Origin: Planctomycetota bacterium
Lineage (GTDB): Bacteria; Planctomycetota; UBA8742; JACQVU01; JANLHZ01
Assembly (NCBI GenBank): GCA_024653775.1
Contig: JANLHZ010000196.1
Location: 1 to 47,189 of the forward strand
DNA: 47,189 nt
Direction: 5' to 3'
A model generated the notes under the pieces. It was not told the origin of the DNA. It saw only the letters and a list, made by a program, of their open reading frames with translations, and ran no database searches. The number at the start of each line of letters is the position of its first letter. Within the stretch, counting starts at the first letter, position 1. The translations under genes and the position numbers were made by a program. Positions 33,238 to 41,292 of this stretch are shown here, piece after piece.

Positions 33238-36129
33238 CTATTCGACGAGATACGCCGTGACGCGGCTGTCCGCGACGATGAGGACTTTCCGGCCGTCGCC
33301 TAGATTCGTGATCGAAAGGTTGCCCGGAACGCGGTACGAACGATAACGATAACCGTCGATCTGTCTCTCCTGCGAGGTGTCGGTGGATTCGCTGTCTTCC
33401 GGAAGGTAGAAAATGTTCTCGAAAAAGTCGCTGCGCGCTGAACCCGGCGAACTAGACATTCTATCCGCCTGAATCTGCGCAGAGTCCCGCGACGTGTGCG
33501 GAAGGCGGATCAGCGTCGGCTCCTCGATTCCGAACATCTTGCCGCGCCTGATCTTCAGGACTCCGTAAGTGCAAGGCAGGTACATGTAGTCCGGCGTGAA
33601 AAGCCCGCGACCCGTGATCGAGAAGTTCCCGGCCGTTTTGAATCTATCGAGTTCGATCGTGGTCGACTCGTCGAGGACGTTTTCGAAGCGCACGTCGATC
33701 TGTTCGATGGTCGTTCCGGATGAGATGTACGCCTTCTGGTTGCTCGCGCCGAGGAAGTGGTCGTATTCCGCGGGCAGCGAATCCTCGAACCTCGTCGGCG
33801 GATAGAAATGCAGCAGCCTTCCCGTTCCCGCTTCGAAGAAGAAGATGCGGTCGCTGTCCCTCGGCGCGACGCAGAACTCCCCGATCTCGACCTGCGAAAC
33901 GCTGTCGAAATAATAAGTCTTCGGCGCGTTGTAACGCCAGAGGTCCTGTGTCTGCTGCGTCTTCGGCAGGTGGTAGAGCGTCACCCACGCGACGTCTCCG
34001 GTGTCGATATCGACACCCGCGATGCTTCCCGCGTTCGACGACACGAGGATCAGCCCTTCGTACTGAACCGGAGGATCCGGAATCCGCGGGCTTTCGTTCG
34101 AAGGTCTCCAGGGCGAGCTCCTCGAAAAGCTCGACGACACCGTCGTTATCCACTTTAGGCAGTCTTCGCCGATTTCGGTCTTGTCCATCTTGCAGACGGA
34201 CACGGGACGTTCGTTTCCCATCCCAACGGAAGTGACGTAGACGCCGTTTCCGTAAATGAGCGGATTGAATCCGTATATCGACTGGAACCTCGGGTCCCTG
34301 AAAAGCGAATTCGATTCGCGAAGGTCTGTGAACACGTCGACGAAGAGATTGTCGAAAACGATCGCGCCGTCGCGGGAGGTGTCGAAGCCGATGAGGTTCG
34401 ACATCGTGGTCCCGCCGCCGTAGATATTGTAGTTGCGCGAGCGGAGGTAGAGGTTCGCGTAGAGGTTTCCTTCGTCGAGACACGCGCCGACGGGGAAATT
34501 CGGATCGCGGACGTACTGGGTCATCGCGGTTCCCTGCGGCGAATTCGGATCGCCCCACTCCCGGCCGTTCATAATCGGAAGCATCGGGGTCTCGACTTTT
34601 CCGGAGCGCAGATCGACCTTGAACCCCCCGCCGGGGACGGGGATGAACACGCTCTTCTCGTCGAACAGCGGAAACACCCCGGCGAAGTTGTAGTTCGTCT
34701 GGTTGTAGCCGTAGCCGTTCATCCGGATAATGCCGTAGTTCGGATCGTACATCTCGCGCTGCTCCATCCGGACGCTCGAAAGCAGCGACGCAAGCTCCTT
34801 CAGACCGACGGACCAGAGCACGCAGGAATCCGGATCGAAATTCTCCTCGCCGAATCCGAGGAACACCTCCGGAAGTTGCAGCTCGATGCCTTCGGGCAGA
34901 GTCTTCCGATAAAGCGGTGAAGGCTGCGGATTGTTCCGCTGAATTATCGGAGTCCGGTTCCGGGCAGAATTCTGCATCTGACGGACCCGCGCGAAGTCTT
35001 GCAGCATTCGATCCAGAATTTCCCTCGGCAGCCCGCGAAGCTCAGGCGGGATCTCTTCGATCGCCTCCGGCTGCTCCGGTTCAGGCTCATCCGCCTCGCT
35101 AGGCGCTTCCCCACCGCCAAGCGCGCGGATCGCGTCCGGATTCGCGCCCGCGACGATCTGGACGTATTTTTCGTCGCGGTAGTGCTCCATCGTTACGCTG
35201 TGGAGAGTATCCTTTGGTCCGGTCGTGTGGATTCCTCCGCCGAGGGGCGTCAAGGTCGCGCCGCCTAGGGATGAGAACTCCAGATCGGAAGAGATGCTCA
35301 TTCTCTGACCTTCCGGCAGGCTCCATTTCGAAGGCGTCCCGAAAGTTCCATCCCTTTGTCCGACGTTCAAGGTGCGCTCGCTTACGAAGTCGAGAAGTTT
35401 GATAGTTCCAAGCCCCGCGATTTCGATCCTCGCGTCGCGGTACGATTTCTCGACGGCGGGGAGGAGGTGATATTTCAGCGCGGGGTAGTCGCCCACGCGG
35501 TAGTAAACGTCCGCCATGAACGCGAAAAGATAATGCCTTCTGCCGAAGTGGTTCGGATACCTGCGCATAAGTATCCGGAATACGCGGGCCGCGCGGTGCA
35601 TGTCCCCCGTTTCGTAGTGGAACAGCGCGGCCTTTTCGAGCACTGAAGGCGACGATTCCGCCAGCGGGTTGCGTTTCACGACGCTTTCGAGCGCGATAGG
35701 GTCGCTGGAACTTGCAAGCGCGTCCTGAAGCGCGGATTCCTGCGAGATCGCGAGGTTTCTCGTTACCTGTGCGGGCAGCGAAAGCAGAAGTTCCTCGATG
35801 ACTTCGAGCGCGGGACGGAACAGCGCCGCGCCGTAGATGCTCGCTGCGTCCGCGGGTTCGACCAGCACGAGGGTTTCCCGCGAGACCCTCTGCGCAAGGA
35901 TTCTGAGGTCCGAAAGCGCGCGATCGTAGCGCTCAAGCTCGATGCTCTGCCTTACGCTTCGGAGCGTCAGGATTATATCCCAGTCGACGTCGACGTTGCT
36001 AGGATTTCCGAGCATTCTGCTCGGTCCCGCGGTCGATCCCTCTCCCGCGGCTTCCTGGGATCTAGCGAGCGTCGCCGCGCAGATCAGCAGCGCCAGCGAT
36101 AATAATGTCATAATCGATCGATGTCTCAT
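33238..36129 (-). CDS. Large secreted protein, TPR-like N-terminus and PQQ-like propeller
   Basis: A 963-residue exported protein with signal peptide (cleavage near ATLARSQ/EA). Residues about 50-290 are helical with TPR-like units (AALFHYETGDMHRAARVFRI, FMADVYYRVGDYPALKYHL). A disordered, Pro/Glu/Gln-rich linker spans about 335-400. The C-terminal ~550 residues are beta-rich with PQQ-type repeats, best seen in LILVSSNAGSIAGVDIDTGD and FFFEAGTGRLLHFYPPTRF. The combination is common among periplasmic proteins of planctomycete-like bacteria. Its ATG overlaps the TGA of the upstream GNAT-like gene (ATGA), implying translational coupling. Confidence 0.75.
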   Translation of the reverse strand: MRHRSIMTLLSLALLICAATLARSQEAAGEGSTAGPSRMLGNPSNVDVDWDIILTLRSVRQSIELERYDRALSDLRILAQRVSRETLVLVEPADAASIYGAALFRPALEVIEELLLSLPAQVTRNLAISQESALQDALASSSDPIALESVVKRNPLAESSPSVLEKAALFHYETGDMHRAARVFRILMRRYPNHFGRRHYLFAFMADVYYRVGDYPALKYHLLPAVEKSYRDARIEIAGLGTIKLLDFVSERTLNVGQRDGTFGTPSKWSLPEGQRMSISSDLEFSSLGGATLTPLGGGIHTTGPKDTLHSVTMEHYRDEKYVQIVAGANPDAIRALGGGEAPSEADEPEPEQPEAIEEIPPELRGLPREILDRMLQDFARVRQMQNSARNRTPIIQRNNPQPSPLYRKTLPEGIELQLPEVFLGFGEENFDPDSCVLWSVGLKELASLLSSVRMEQREMYDPNYGIIRMNGYGYNQTNYNFAGVFPLFDEKSVFIPVPGGGFKVDLRSGKVETPMLPIMNGREWGDPNSPQGTAMTQYVRDPNFPVGACLDEGNLYANLYLRSRNYNIYGGGTTMSNLIGFDTSRDGAIVFDNLFVDVFTDLRESNSLFRDPRFQSIYGFNPLIYGNGVYVTSVGMGNERPVSVCKMDKTEIGEDCLKWITTVSSSFSRSSPWRPSNESPRIPDPPVQYEGLILVSSNAGSIAGVDIDTGDVAWVTLYHLPKTQQTQDLWRYNAPKTYYFDSVSQVEIGEFCVAPRDSDRIFFFEAGTGRLLHFYPPTRFEDSLPAEYDHFLGASNQKAYISSGTTIEQIDVRFENVLDESTTIELDRFKTAGNFSITGRGLFTPDYMYLPCTYGVLKIRRGKMFGIEEPTLIRLPHTSRDSAQIQADRMSSSPGSARSDFFENIFYLPEDSESTDTSQERQIDGYRYRSYRVPGNLSITNLGDGRKVLIVADSRVTAYLVE

Positions 36130-36800
36130 AAGCGGTCCTGAACATTCGTGAGGGATTTCCAGTTTCCGGACGTTCTTCTTATAAACGACGTCAGCGCCTG
36201 ACCGATCGGGATCCCGAATAGTTTTCCACTGAAAGTCGGGATCAGATACCTAAATCCCGCCCGTCGGATGCTCGAAAGACTAGACGGATTCCCCGCCTCG
36301 GACGAGGCCATCATAAGTTTCAGGTCCGGGTCACACGCGAGCATCTGCGGCAGAATTCGAAGCATCCATAATTGCAGTCTTTTCCCGCGAATTCCTTCCG
36401 GCGCGTAGCCGTCCCACAAAATTCCACGGTCGATCTTCTTGGTGTACAGGAGTCTGTACGCCGGGATTCCATCGTAGAAGAGGACGAACGCGCGATAGTC
36501 GTAATCGCTTCGATGCGGATCAAGACCTTCGTTCACGCCTTCGATCGAAGCGAGTTCGAGAGGCGTAACCTCCTCGATTTTCATGCACGCGGGGAGCTTC
36601 CAGATTTTCCGGGGCGGCATTACCCTTCCGTGCAGATAACCTCTCGATATTCGATTTTGCAAAGTCTTCACCGTCCTTTCAGATCGATTGACCTGCAAAT
36701 CATACTCCAAACTAAAGGAAAACGCCAATCGCATGATGTGGATAAAAGTATCGGTTCGGTGTAACCCGGCTTCGGCATTAACTTTGTCTGGAGAATTCAC
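36126..36800 (-). CDS. GNAT-like acyltransferase
   Basis: A 224-residue protein with GTG 36800 as the longest start, preceded very closely by AGGGG; a later ATG is possible. The central region fits the GNAT fold: IEEVTPLELASIEGVNEG, AFVLFYDGIPAYRLLYTKK, a glycine-containing segment APEGIRGKRLQLWMLRI, and ASSEAGNPSSLSSIRRAGFR, the typical end of a GNAT domain. The acyl donor and acceptor are unknown. Overlap with the following secreted TPR/PQQ-like gene suggests a shared operon. Confidence 0.6.
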   Translation of the reverse strand: MNSPDKVNAEAGLHRTDTFIHIMRLAFSFSLEYDLQVNRSERTVKTLQNRISRGYLHGRVMPPRKIWKLPACMKIEEVTPLELASIEGVNEGLDPHRSDYDYRAFVLFYDGIPAYRLLYTKKIDRGILWDGYAPEGIRGKRLQLWMLRILPQMLACDPDLKLMMASSEAGNPSSLSSIRRAGFRYLIPTFSGKLFGIPIGQALTSFIRRTSGNWKSLTNVQDRL

Positions 36801-36809
36801 TTCCCCTCA

Positions 36810-36944
36810 CTAAGGGGGCTGTTGAAAAAGTACTCCAATGTTCAGGTGCCGGCACTTTCTCCATTCGAAGTTGCATTATTCTCGTTTGCGCGCGGGACAA
36901 TGACAGAAGATTCAAGTGCCGGGCACCTTTTTCGACAGCCTCTA
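36810..36944. repeat. Family C inverted-repeat element, copy 2
   Basis: Left GGGGGCTGTTGAAAAAG (about 36814-36830) and right CTTTTTCGACAGCCTCT (36927-36943). Interior GTGCCGGCAC and GTGCCGGGCAC palindromes match the REP motif. It resembles copy 1 at 24507-24636 in plan and length. Confidence 0.8.
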
Positions 36945-37004
36945 AAGTCCGGTCGGGAGGGCTGGAAAGTTCCAGTGAGGCGTCATGCGGCGCACCAACG
37001 TAGA

Positions 37005-37130
37005 CATACACAACAACATATTTTATAAGTATTACTATAATGATAAAATACCTAATAAATGACGAATAGAAATAATAATATAGCTTATAAGATTACGACT
37101 AAGGCTAAGTCTAAATTACTTGCTATAAAC
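37005..37130. other. A+T-rich island
   Basis: A sharply A+T-rich stretch without genes, between family C on the left and a truncated family A and family D on the right. It may be an insertion hotspot or the remnant of a lost mobile element. Nothing else is recognised. Confidence 0.6.
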
Positions 37131-37187
37131 GAACCTGCGCAAATCTGAGCGCGATTTTGTATGACTTATTAATTTCAGACTCCTAAG
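37131..37187 (-). repeat. Family A element, truncated
   Basis: GAACCTGCGCAAATCTGAGC (37131-37150) and GCGATTTTGTATGACTTATT (37151-37170) match one end of family A, ending in GACTCCTAAG. About 57 bases remain. Its last bases are shared with the start of the adjoining family D element. Confidence 0.8.
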
Positions 37188-37297
37188 AAACTATCGTGGG
37201 CACCTGGGACCGCGGTCGTCTATGTCCGCAAAAGCCGCCAAACGTCTCGTTTGACGGCTCCGAATTATCGATGTCGCTCGCTTGAGATAGTTTCTAA
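37184..37297. repeat. Family D inverted-repeat element, copy 1
   Basis: Termini TAAGAAACTATC (37184-37195) and GATAGTTTCTAA (37286-37297). An inner palindrome CAAACGTCTCGTTTG lies in the middle. A near-identical copy, inverted, is at 44672-44780. Confidence 0.85.
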
Positions 37298-37384
37298 GTG
37301 CCGGGGACGTGGCCGACCGAACGCTCACAGATAAAATCACGACTCGGCAAATTCGGAGATCGTCGTTTTAACCCGAAGACAGCG

Positions 37385-37669
37385 CTACTCTTCAAGGTTC
37401 ACGCCGAGTCCGAGGCCTTTAAGCAGCGTGTTCCAGAACCAGCGCTGGAGCTGATTCCGGGTCCGGAGTTTCGTTACCGAGCGCTCGACGGATCCGCCCC
37501 GTTCGGCGTGACGTTCGCCGCTGGCTGTCGCGCGCTTGCACCAGAAGAGTACGTGCGCGCGAATGCTCTCCGCGGTTTTGTTTTCGTCGCTGAAAATCGG
37601 CGCGAGGCTCTCCAGGTGCCTCGACTTGCCTTTGAACGGATCCAGTTTACTGCTCGTTTCGGTTGTCAT
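37385..37669 (-). CDS. Small basic hypothetical protein
   Basis: A 94-residue protein from ATG 37669, chosen because AGGAGGAG lies just upstream, the strongest ribosome site in this region. It is rich in Lys, Arg and Glu, with one cysteine and a C-terminal amphipathic stretch (RWFWNTLLKGLGLGVNLEE). No family, signal or membrane segment is recognised. It lies alone between a repeat cluster and a divergent lipoprotein gene. Confidence 0.5.
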   Translation of the reverse strand: MTTETSSKLDPFKGKSRHLESLAPIFSDENKTAESIRAHVLFWCKRATASGERHAERGGSVERSVTKLRTRNQLQRWFWNTLLKGLGLGVNLEE

Positions 37670-37758
37670 CTTCTCCTCCTGACTGACCGAAGCTACTTTC
37701 GGCAATATGTCTCCGAAACTTTTGACTCTGGATGGCAAACTCGAATCTTCTTTGTTTA

Positions 37759-37786
37759 TTGATCCGACCGGGCCGTGTTATATTGT
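37759..37786 (+). promoter_or_regulatory. Possible sigma-70-type promoter
   Basis: TTGATC (37759-37764) and TATTGT (37781-37786) with a 16-base spacer, or TATATT two bases upstream, lie about 70 bases before the lipoprotein gene at 37856. Weak match; no experimental support. Confidence 0.3.
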
Positions 37787-37855
37787 ACAAAGACATCCGC
37801 CGCGCTGGACGGCGCGAACCTTTCTCGTATGAGCCTTTTTTGACACCGTACCGAG

Positions 37856-38068
37856 ATGCGATTAAACAAATTCCTTTCCCTCGTTTCGATCTCGCTATTT
37901 CTTGCGGTTTCCTCCTGCCAGATTCAGATAGGCGAAGAGCGCGAAACATACCGCGGCATAGAACTGAGCGAAATGCCGCGGTTAGGTAAAAGCCACATGC
38001 ACAAAGGCATGGTGGATTATTACGCCGGGGAATTCGATTTCGCGAAGCACCGCGGCGGCTTCGACTGA
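37856..38068 (+). CDS. Small lipoprotein
   Basis: A 70-residue lipoprotein; the signal MRLNKFLSLVSISLFLAVSS ends at lipobox VSSC (Cys21). The mature part is about 50 residues, with no recognised family. It ends 18 bases before the EpsI-domain gene in the same direction, so a shared operon and perhaps a shared process are likely. Confidence 0.7.
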   Translation: MRLNKFLSLVSISLFLAVSSCQIQIGEERETYRGIELSEMPRLGKSHMHKGMVDYYAGEFDFAKHRGGFD

Positions 38069-38086
38069 CTACTGGACCCCTGACGG

Positions 38087-40084
38087 ATGGAACACAGAGC
38101 GCGCAACACGATCATCGTAATGCTGATGGGGTTCATCATGGCGGGCACGATGTATTACATTGTCGTCCGACAGCAGCAGAGTATCATCGAACAAATGGAC
38201 GAACTCGAACGCGAGGCGTACGCCTACGATCAGGGCTACGCTACCTCCGCGAGTTACAGAACCGTCACGACCGACGTCAGCCTTCAGTATTCGAGCTATC
38301 AGAGCACCCTTCGCTCGAGGTTTCCGGTGATCGACAACCCATCGTCGCTCCCGCTGAACGTCGGAAGTTCCCGCGGCAGAATCGTGGACCCAGAGTATCC
38401 GGACGTCACGAGTTTCGCCGCGACGTTCGAGAACGATAGCAGCGCAAACGTCGTCCACGTGCTCCTTGTGAAGGGATTCCGGGTGGAGCAGTTCCACAGC
38501 GCGGAAGTCTGCTATCGTGGCGCCGGCTGGGAATACGTGGCGCAGGACGTCCGCGAATTCGACCTCGGCGAAAGCAGGATCAGCGCCCGCTACGGCCTCG
38601 CGCGGAAGGATGGCAAAAAGCACCTCATAGTCTACTGGTACAACTTCCGGGACGCGCGCCGAGTCGTTTCAGGCGGCACCTCGATGATACGCGTTTCCGT
38701 CGACGTCCGCTCCGACCTTGCTACAGCCGAACGGGACCTGCAGGCCTTTCTGACGGGAGTCTTCGCGGACGCGGAAGAGTTCGACTACAGTCGGGCGCAG
38801 CAAGTTCAGACGGGCGCCCAGGCAAGGCCGCTCTCAAGGGACGTGGTCGAATCCCGCGACTGGCTGATTTCGAACATCGTCCCGAATGAGGTCGTCCCGA
38901 ACCCTCCCGCGAGCCGTCGCGGACTCGTCCTCAGCTACCGGATAAGCGAATCGGACCCATCGTACCGATACGTCTATTCGAAGTCCGCTCTCTACGACAA
39001 CGCTCTCGCCGCGATCGCGCTGACGATCACGGGCGATTTCGACCAGGCAGCCGGGATTCTACAGGCCACCCTGCAGAACGCGAGCGAGGACGGCAGACTC
39101 TGGTTCTCGATGAACACCCACAACACATTGCCTGACGAGTCGGACGCCTCGGAAGCGATCGATCGCACCGGCCCGGCAATGTGGATGGGGTACGCGATCT
39201 GCTTCTATCTGCAAGCGCAACTCGAAGCGAAGGGTGCAATGTGGCTCGCGATGGACGACGAGGGGTCGAGGTTCCTCCGTCTCGCGGAGCAGATCGCGTT
39301 GCGCTACGCGGGCTATCTCGTCGAAGGCAGAAACGACCAGCGCCGCGGGCTTCTCGCGGGAGGCGAGGGCAGTTACGTCCTTGCGATCGAGAACGAAGAA
39401 GTCGTGGAGAATTTCGTTCCGGGCGCGGTCCCATGGTCCAGTATCGAGCACAACTTAGGCGCGTATTTCTTCTTTCGGCTACTGTCGAAGGTTTCCGGAA
39501 GCGACGCGCACCTTCGCACCGCGACGGACATAGGCCGCGCGGTCGAACGCTGCTGGAATCAGAACTCGAATCAGTTCAACCGCGGCGCCCGCGTCGAAGG
39601 CCCGGATGTGGCCCGCGCGCTGGATTGCGCGAGCTGGGGATCGATTTACTGGACCGACACGGGTTCGAGACAGAAAGCCGCACTGGCGCTTTCGCAGACG
39701 GAGGCGTACTTCATTCGAACTCCGGAAGCGTCAGGCTTCGTCCCGTACCTCGAAGAACCCGTGTACGAGGACGCTTCGGTTGGCGAAAGGATGTTCCCCG
39801 GAAATCCTCGTCAAACCTGGGATGACCTCGGGATCGTCTGGAGCGAAGGCAGCTTCGGCGTCGCTCTCGCTCACATCCGCGCGGACAACAAGGTCCGGGC
39901 AGCGCAGATAGTCGAGGGCCTCACTTCGCTGCGCGCCAGCGGCGGTTATCGGTGCGCGTCGGCGGACGTCCCGTTCCAGATGGGAACGCCGCCGAGCGTC
40001 GCGGGCACCGCGTGGTACATAATCGTGAAAGAGAATCTCGCCGGCAACGAAACAGCGGAACGATTCTGGAATAATGGAAAGTGA
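38087..40084 (+). CDS. EpsI-domain (DUF3485) protein fused to helical toroid-like domain
   Basis: A 665-residue protein with an N-terminal membrane anchor (about 8-28). Residues about 90-235 match the EpsI/DUF3485 domain: VEQFHSAEVCYRGAGWEYVA contains the family motif H-S-x-E-V-C-Y-x-G-x-G-W with Cys142, followed by KKHLIVYWYNF. EpsI domains accompany exosortases (protein sorting and polysaccharide export). Residues about 285-660 are repeating helices (YDNALAAIALTITGDFDQAA, MWMGYAICFYLQAQLEA, WSSIEHNLGAYFFFRLLSKV, GIVWSEGSFGVALAHI) like six-hairpin/toroid carbohydrate-active proteins. I know of no standard protein with this architecture. No exosortase gene is in the window. Confidence 0.72.
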   Translation: MEHRARNTIIVMLMGFIMAGTMYYIVVRQQQSIIEQMDELEREAYAYDQGYATSASYRTVTTDVSLQYSSYQSTLRSRFPVIDNPSSLPLNVGSSRGRIVDPEYPDVTSFAATFENDSSANVVHVLLVKGFRVEQFHSAEVCYRGAGWEYVAQDVREFDLGESRISARYGLARKDGKKHLIVYWYNFRDARRVVSGGTSMIRVSVDVRSDLATAERDLQAFLTGVFADAEEFDYSRAQQVQTGAQARPLSRDVVESRDWLISNIVPNEVVPNPPASRRGLVLSYRISESDPSYRYVYSKSALYDNALAAIALTITGDFDQAAGILQATLQNASEDGRLWFSMNTHNTLPDESDASEAIDRTGPAMWMGYAICFYLQAQLEAKGAMWLAMDDEGSRFLRLAEQIALRYAGYLVEGRNDQRRGLLAGGEGSYVLAIENEEVVENFVPGAVPWSSIEHNLGAYFFFRLLSKVSGSDAHLRTATDIGRAVERCWNQNSNQFNRGARVEGPDVARALDCASWGSIYWTDTGSRQKAALALSQTEAYFIRTPEASGFVPYLEEPVYEDASVGERMFPGNPRQTWDDLGIVWSEGSFGVALAHIRADNKVRAAQIVEGLTSLRASGGYRCASADVPFQMGTPPSVAGTAWYIIVKENLAGNETAERFWNNGK

Positions 40085-40308
40085 CATTATATTCGTGCCG
40101 TCTACGAATTATTTGTAACATAACGCTGTCATCGAAAAATCGTGAATGTTCCGTGAACCACGTTGTTTGGAACGTTCCCCAGGCGTTTCCTTTGCGTGGC
40201 ACGGTCATCCTGACCGTGAAAACACGGACGAGACGTCCGTGCCACGTGTTTCACGGAACGCTCACGAAAAATCGTACAGTAAATTCGTAGACGGCACGAA
40301 TATAATAT
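40084..40308. repeat. Family B element with nested inverted repeats
   Basis: Outer arms 40084-40117 and 40275-40308 match family B (CGTGCCGTCTACGAATT and its complement). Inside lies a second pair, CGTGAATGTTCCGTGAACCA and its imperfect complement near 40240-40268. Inside that lies a third, GTGGCACGG with CCGTGCCAC. The order suggests serial insertion of palindromic elements. The element sits between convergent genes. Confidence 0.82.
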
Positions 40309-40313
40309 ATGGT

Positions 40314-41225
40314 TCAGTCCCCGCTGGTGTCGTCCGTGTCTTTGACCGCATTCAGCACCGAAAACGGGGGACTCGTGTCGCGGAAGATCATCGTCGTGTG
40401 TTCGCCGACGATGGCTTCGATCGTGCGAAGTTCGCGCAGATACGTATAGAACTCGGGGTCCTTCCCGTGGGCCTCGGAGTAGATTCGCGCCTGCTCGCTC
40501 TCGGTCTGCGCCTGAATCCGTCCCGCTTCGAGGGTCGCGTCCGCGAGTATCCGCTGTCTTTCGAGGTCGGCCTGGCTTCTGATCTCCTGAGCCTGCCTGC
40601 GGCCTTCGCCTATGTACGTTGCGATCAGTTCGCCCCTTTCGGCGCGCATCTGGTCGAACACCGCACGGACGTTTTCCTCGGGAAGCGCCACGCGCGAGAC
40701 TCCGACCATCAGGATTTCGATCGCGTAATCCTCACCTGCGAGCCTTCTGACCTCTTTTTCGATTTTCCCGCTGAGGCTCGATTCCGTCTCCTTCGTGGCG
40801 CAGGCGTCGAGGATTTCATCGAACTTCATCCCGCCAATGACGGAGTTCCGCGCGCTGCGGACGAGTTTATCGAGGTTTTCTTCCGCGCCTTCGCCAGGGC
40901 CGTTACGGACGTAGAAGTCGAGGATGCGCTGCGGGTCGACTTGCCAGACTACGAAGGTTTCGAGGATGACGCTCGTTCCGCCCGCGGTGAGCGACTCAGA
41001 GATGCGGTTTTCGCTGGTCCGCGCGCGCAGGTCGACCTCAGCCGAGTCTTCGAGCGGATACGGCAGCTTGAAATAAAGTCCCGGCTCGCTCTGCACCGCC
41101 ACCGGCTCGCCGAAGCGAGTCAGAATCGCGGCCCGGCGTTCGCGGACGGTGTACCCTGACGCCGCGGCGAGCACGAGCAGCAGCACGATTAATACGATTG
41201 ACGATCTGATAACGATAGAACGCAT
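40314..41225 (-). CDS. hflC: HflC-like SPFH protein
   Basis: A 303-residue protein from ATG 41225; a TTG two codons upstream is less likely. One N-terminal transmembrane helix (VLIVLLLVLAAASGY) is followed by the SPFH/Band-7 domain: RRAAILTRFGEPVAVQSEPG, LYFKLPYPLEDSAEVDLRAR, ARNSVIGGMKFDEIL, then a long helical region (IGEGRRQAQEIRSQADLERQ). HflC pairs with HflK in a membrane complex that modulates the FtsH protease. It lies directly downstream of the hflK-like gene. Confidence 0.88.
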   Translation of the reverse strand: MRSIVIRSSIVLIVLLLVLAAASGYTVRERRAAILTRFGEPVAVQSEPGLYFKLPYPLEDSAEVDLRARTSENRISESLTAGGTSVILETFVVWQVDPQRILDFYVRNGPGEGAEENLDKLVRSARNSVIGGMKFDEILDACATKETESSLSGKIEKEVRRLAGEDYAIEILMVGVSRVALPEENVRAVFDQMRAERGELIATYIGEGRRQAQEIRSQADLERQRILADATLEAGRIQAQTESEQARIYSEAHGKDPEFYTYLRELRTIEAIVGEHTTMIFRDTSPPFSVLNAVKDTDDTSGD

Positions 41226-41229
41226 GTTC

Positions 41230-41263
41230 AATTACGAATTACGAATTACGAATTACGAATTAC
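41230..41263. repeat. Heptamer tract (AATTACG)n
   Basis: Nearly five uninterrupted copies of AATTACG, immediately upstream of the hflC start. The same heptamer occurs inside the ABC-ATPase gene at about 46856-46885. ACTATCC-type heptamers continue at about 41270-41297. Confidence 0.9.
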
Positions 41264-41292
41264 TCTAACAACTATCCCCCAACCACTATCCA

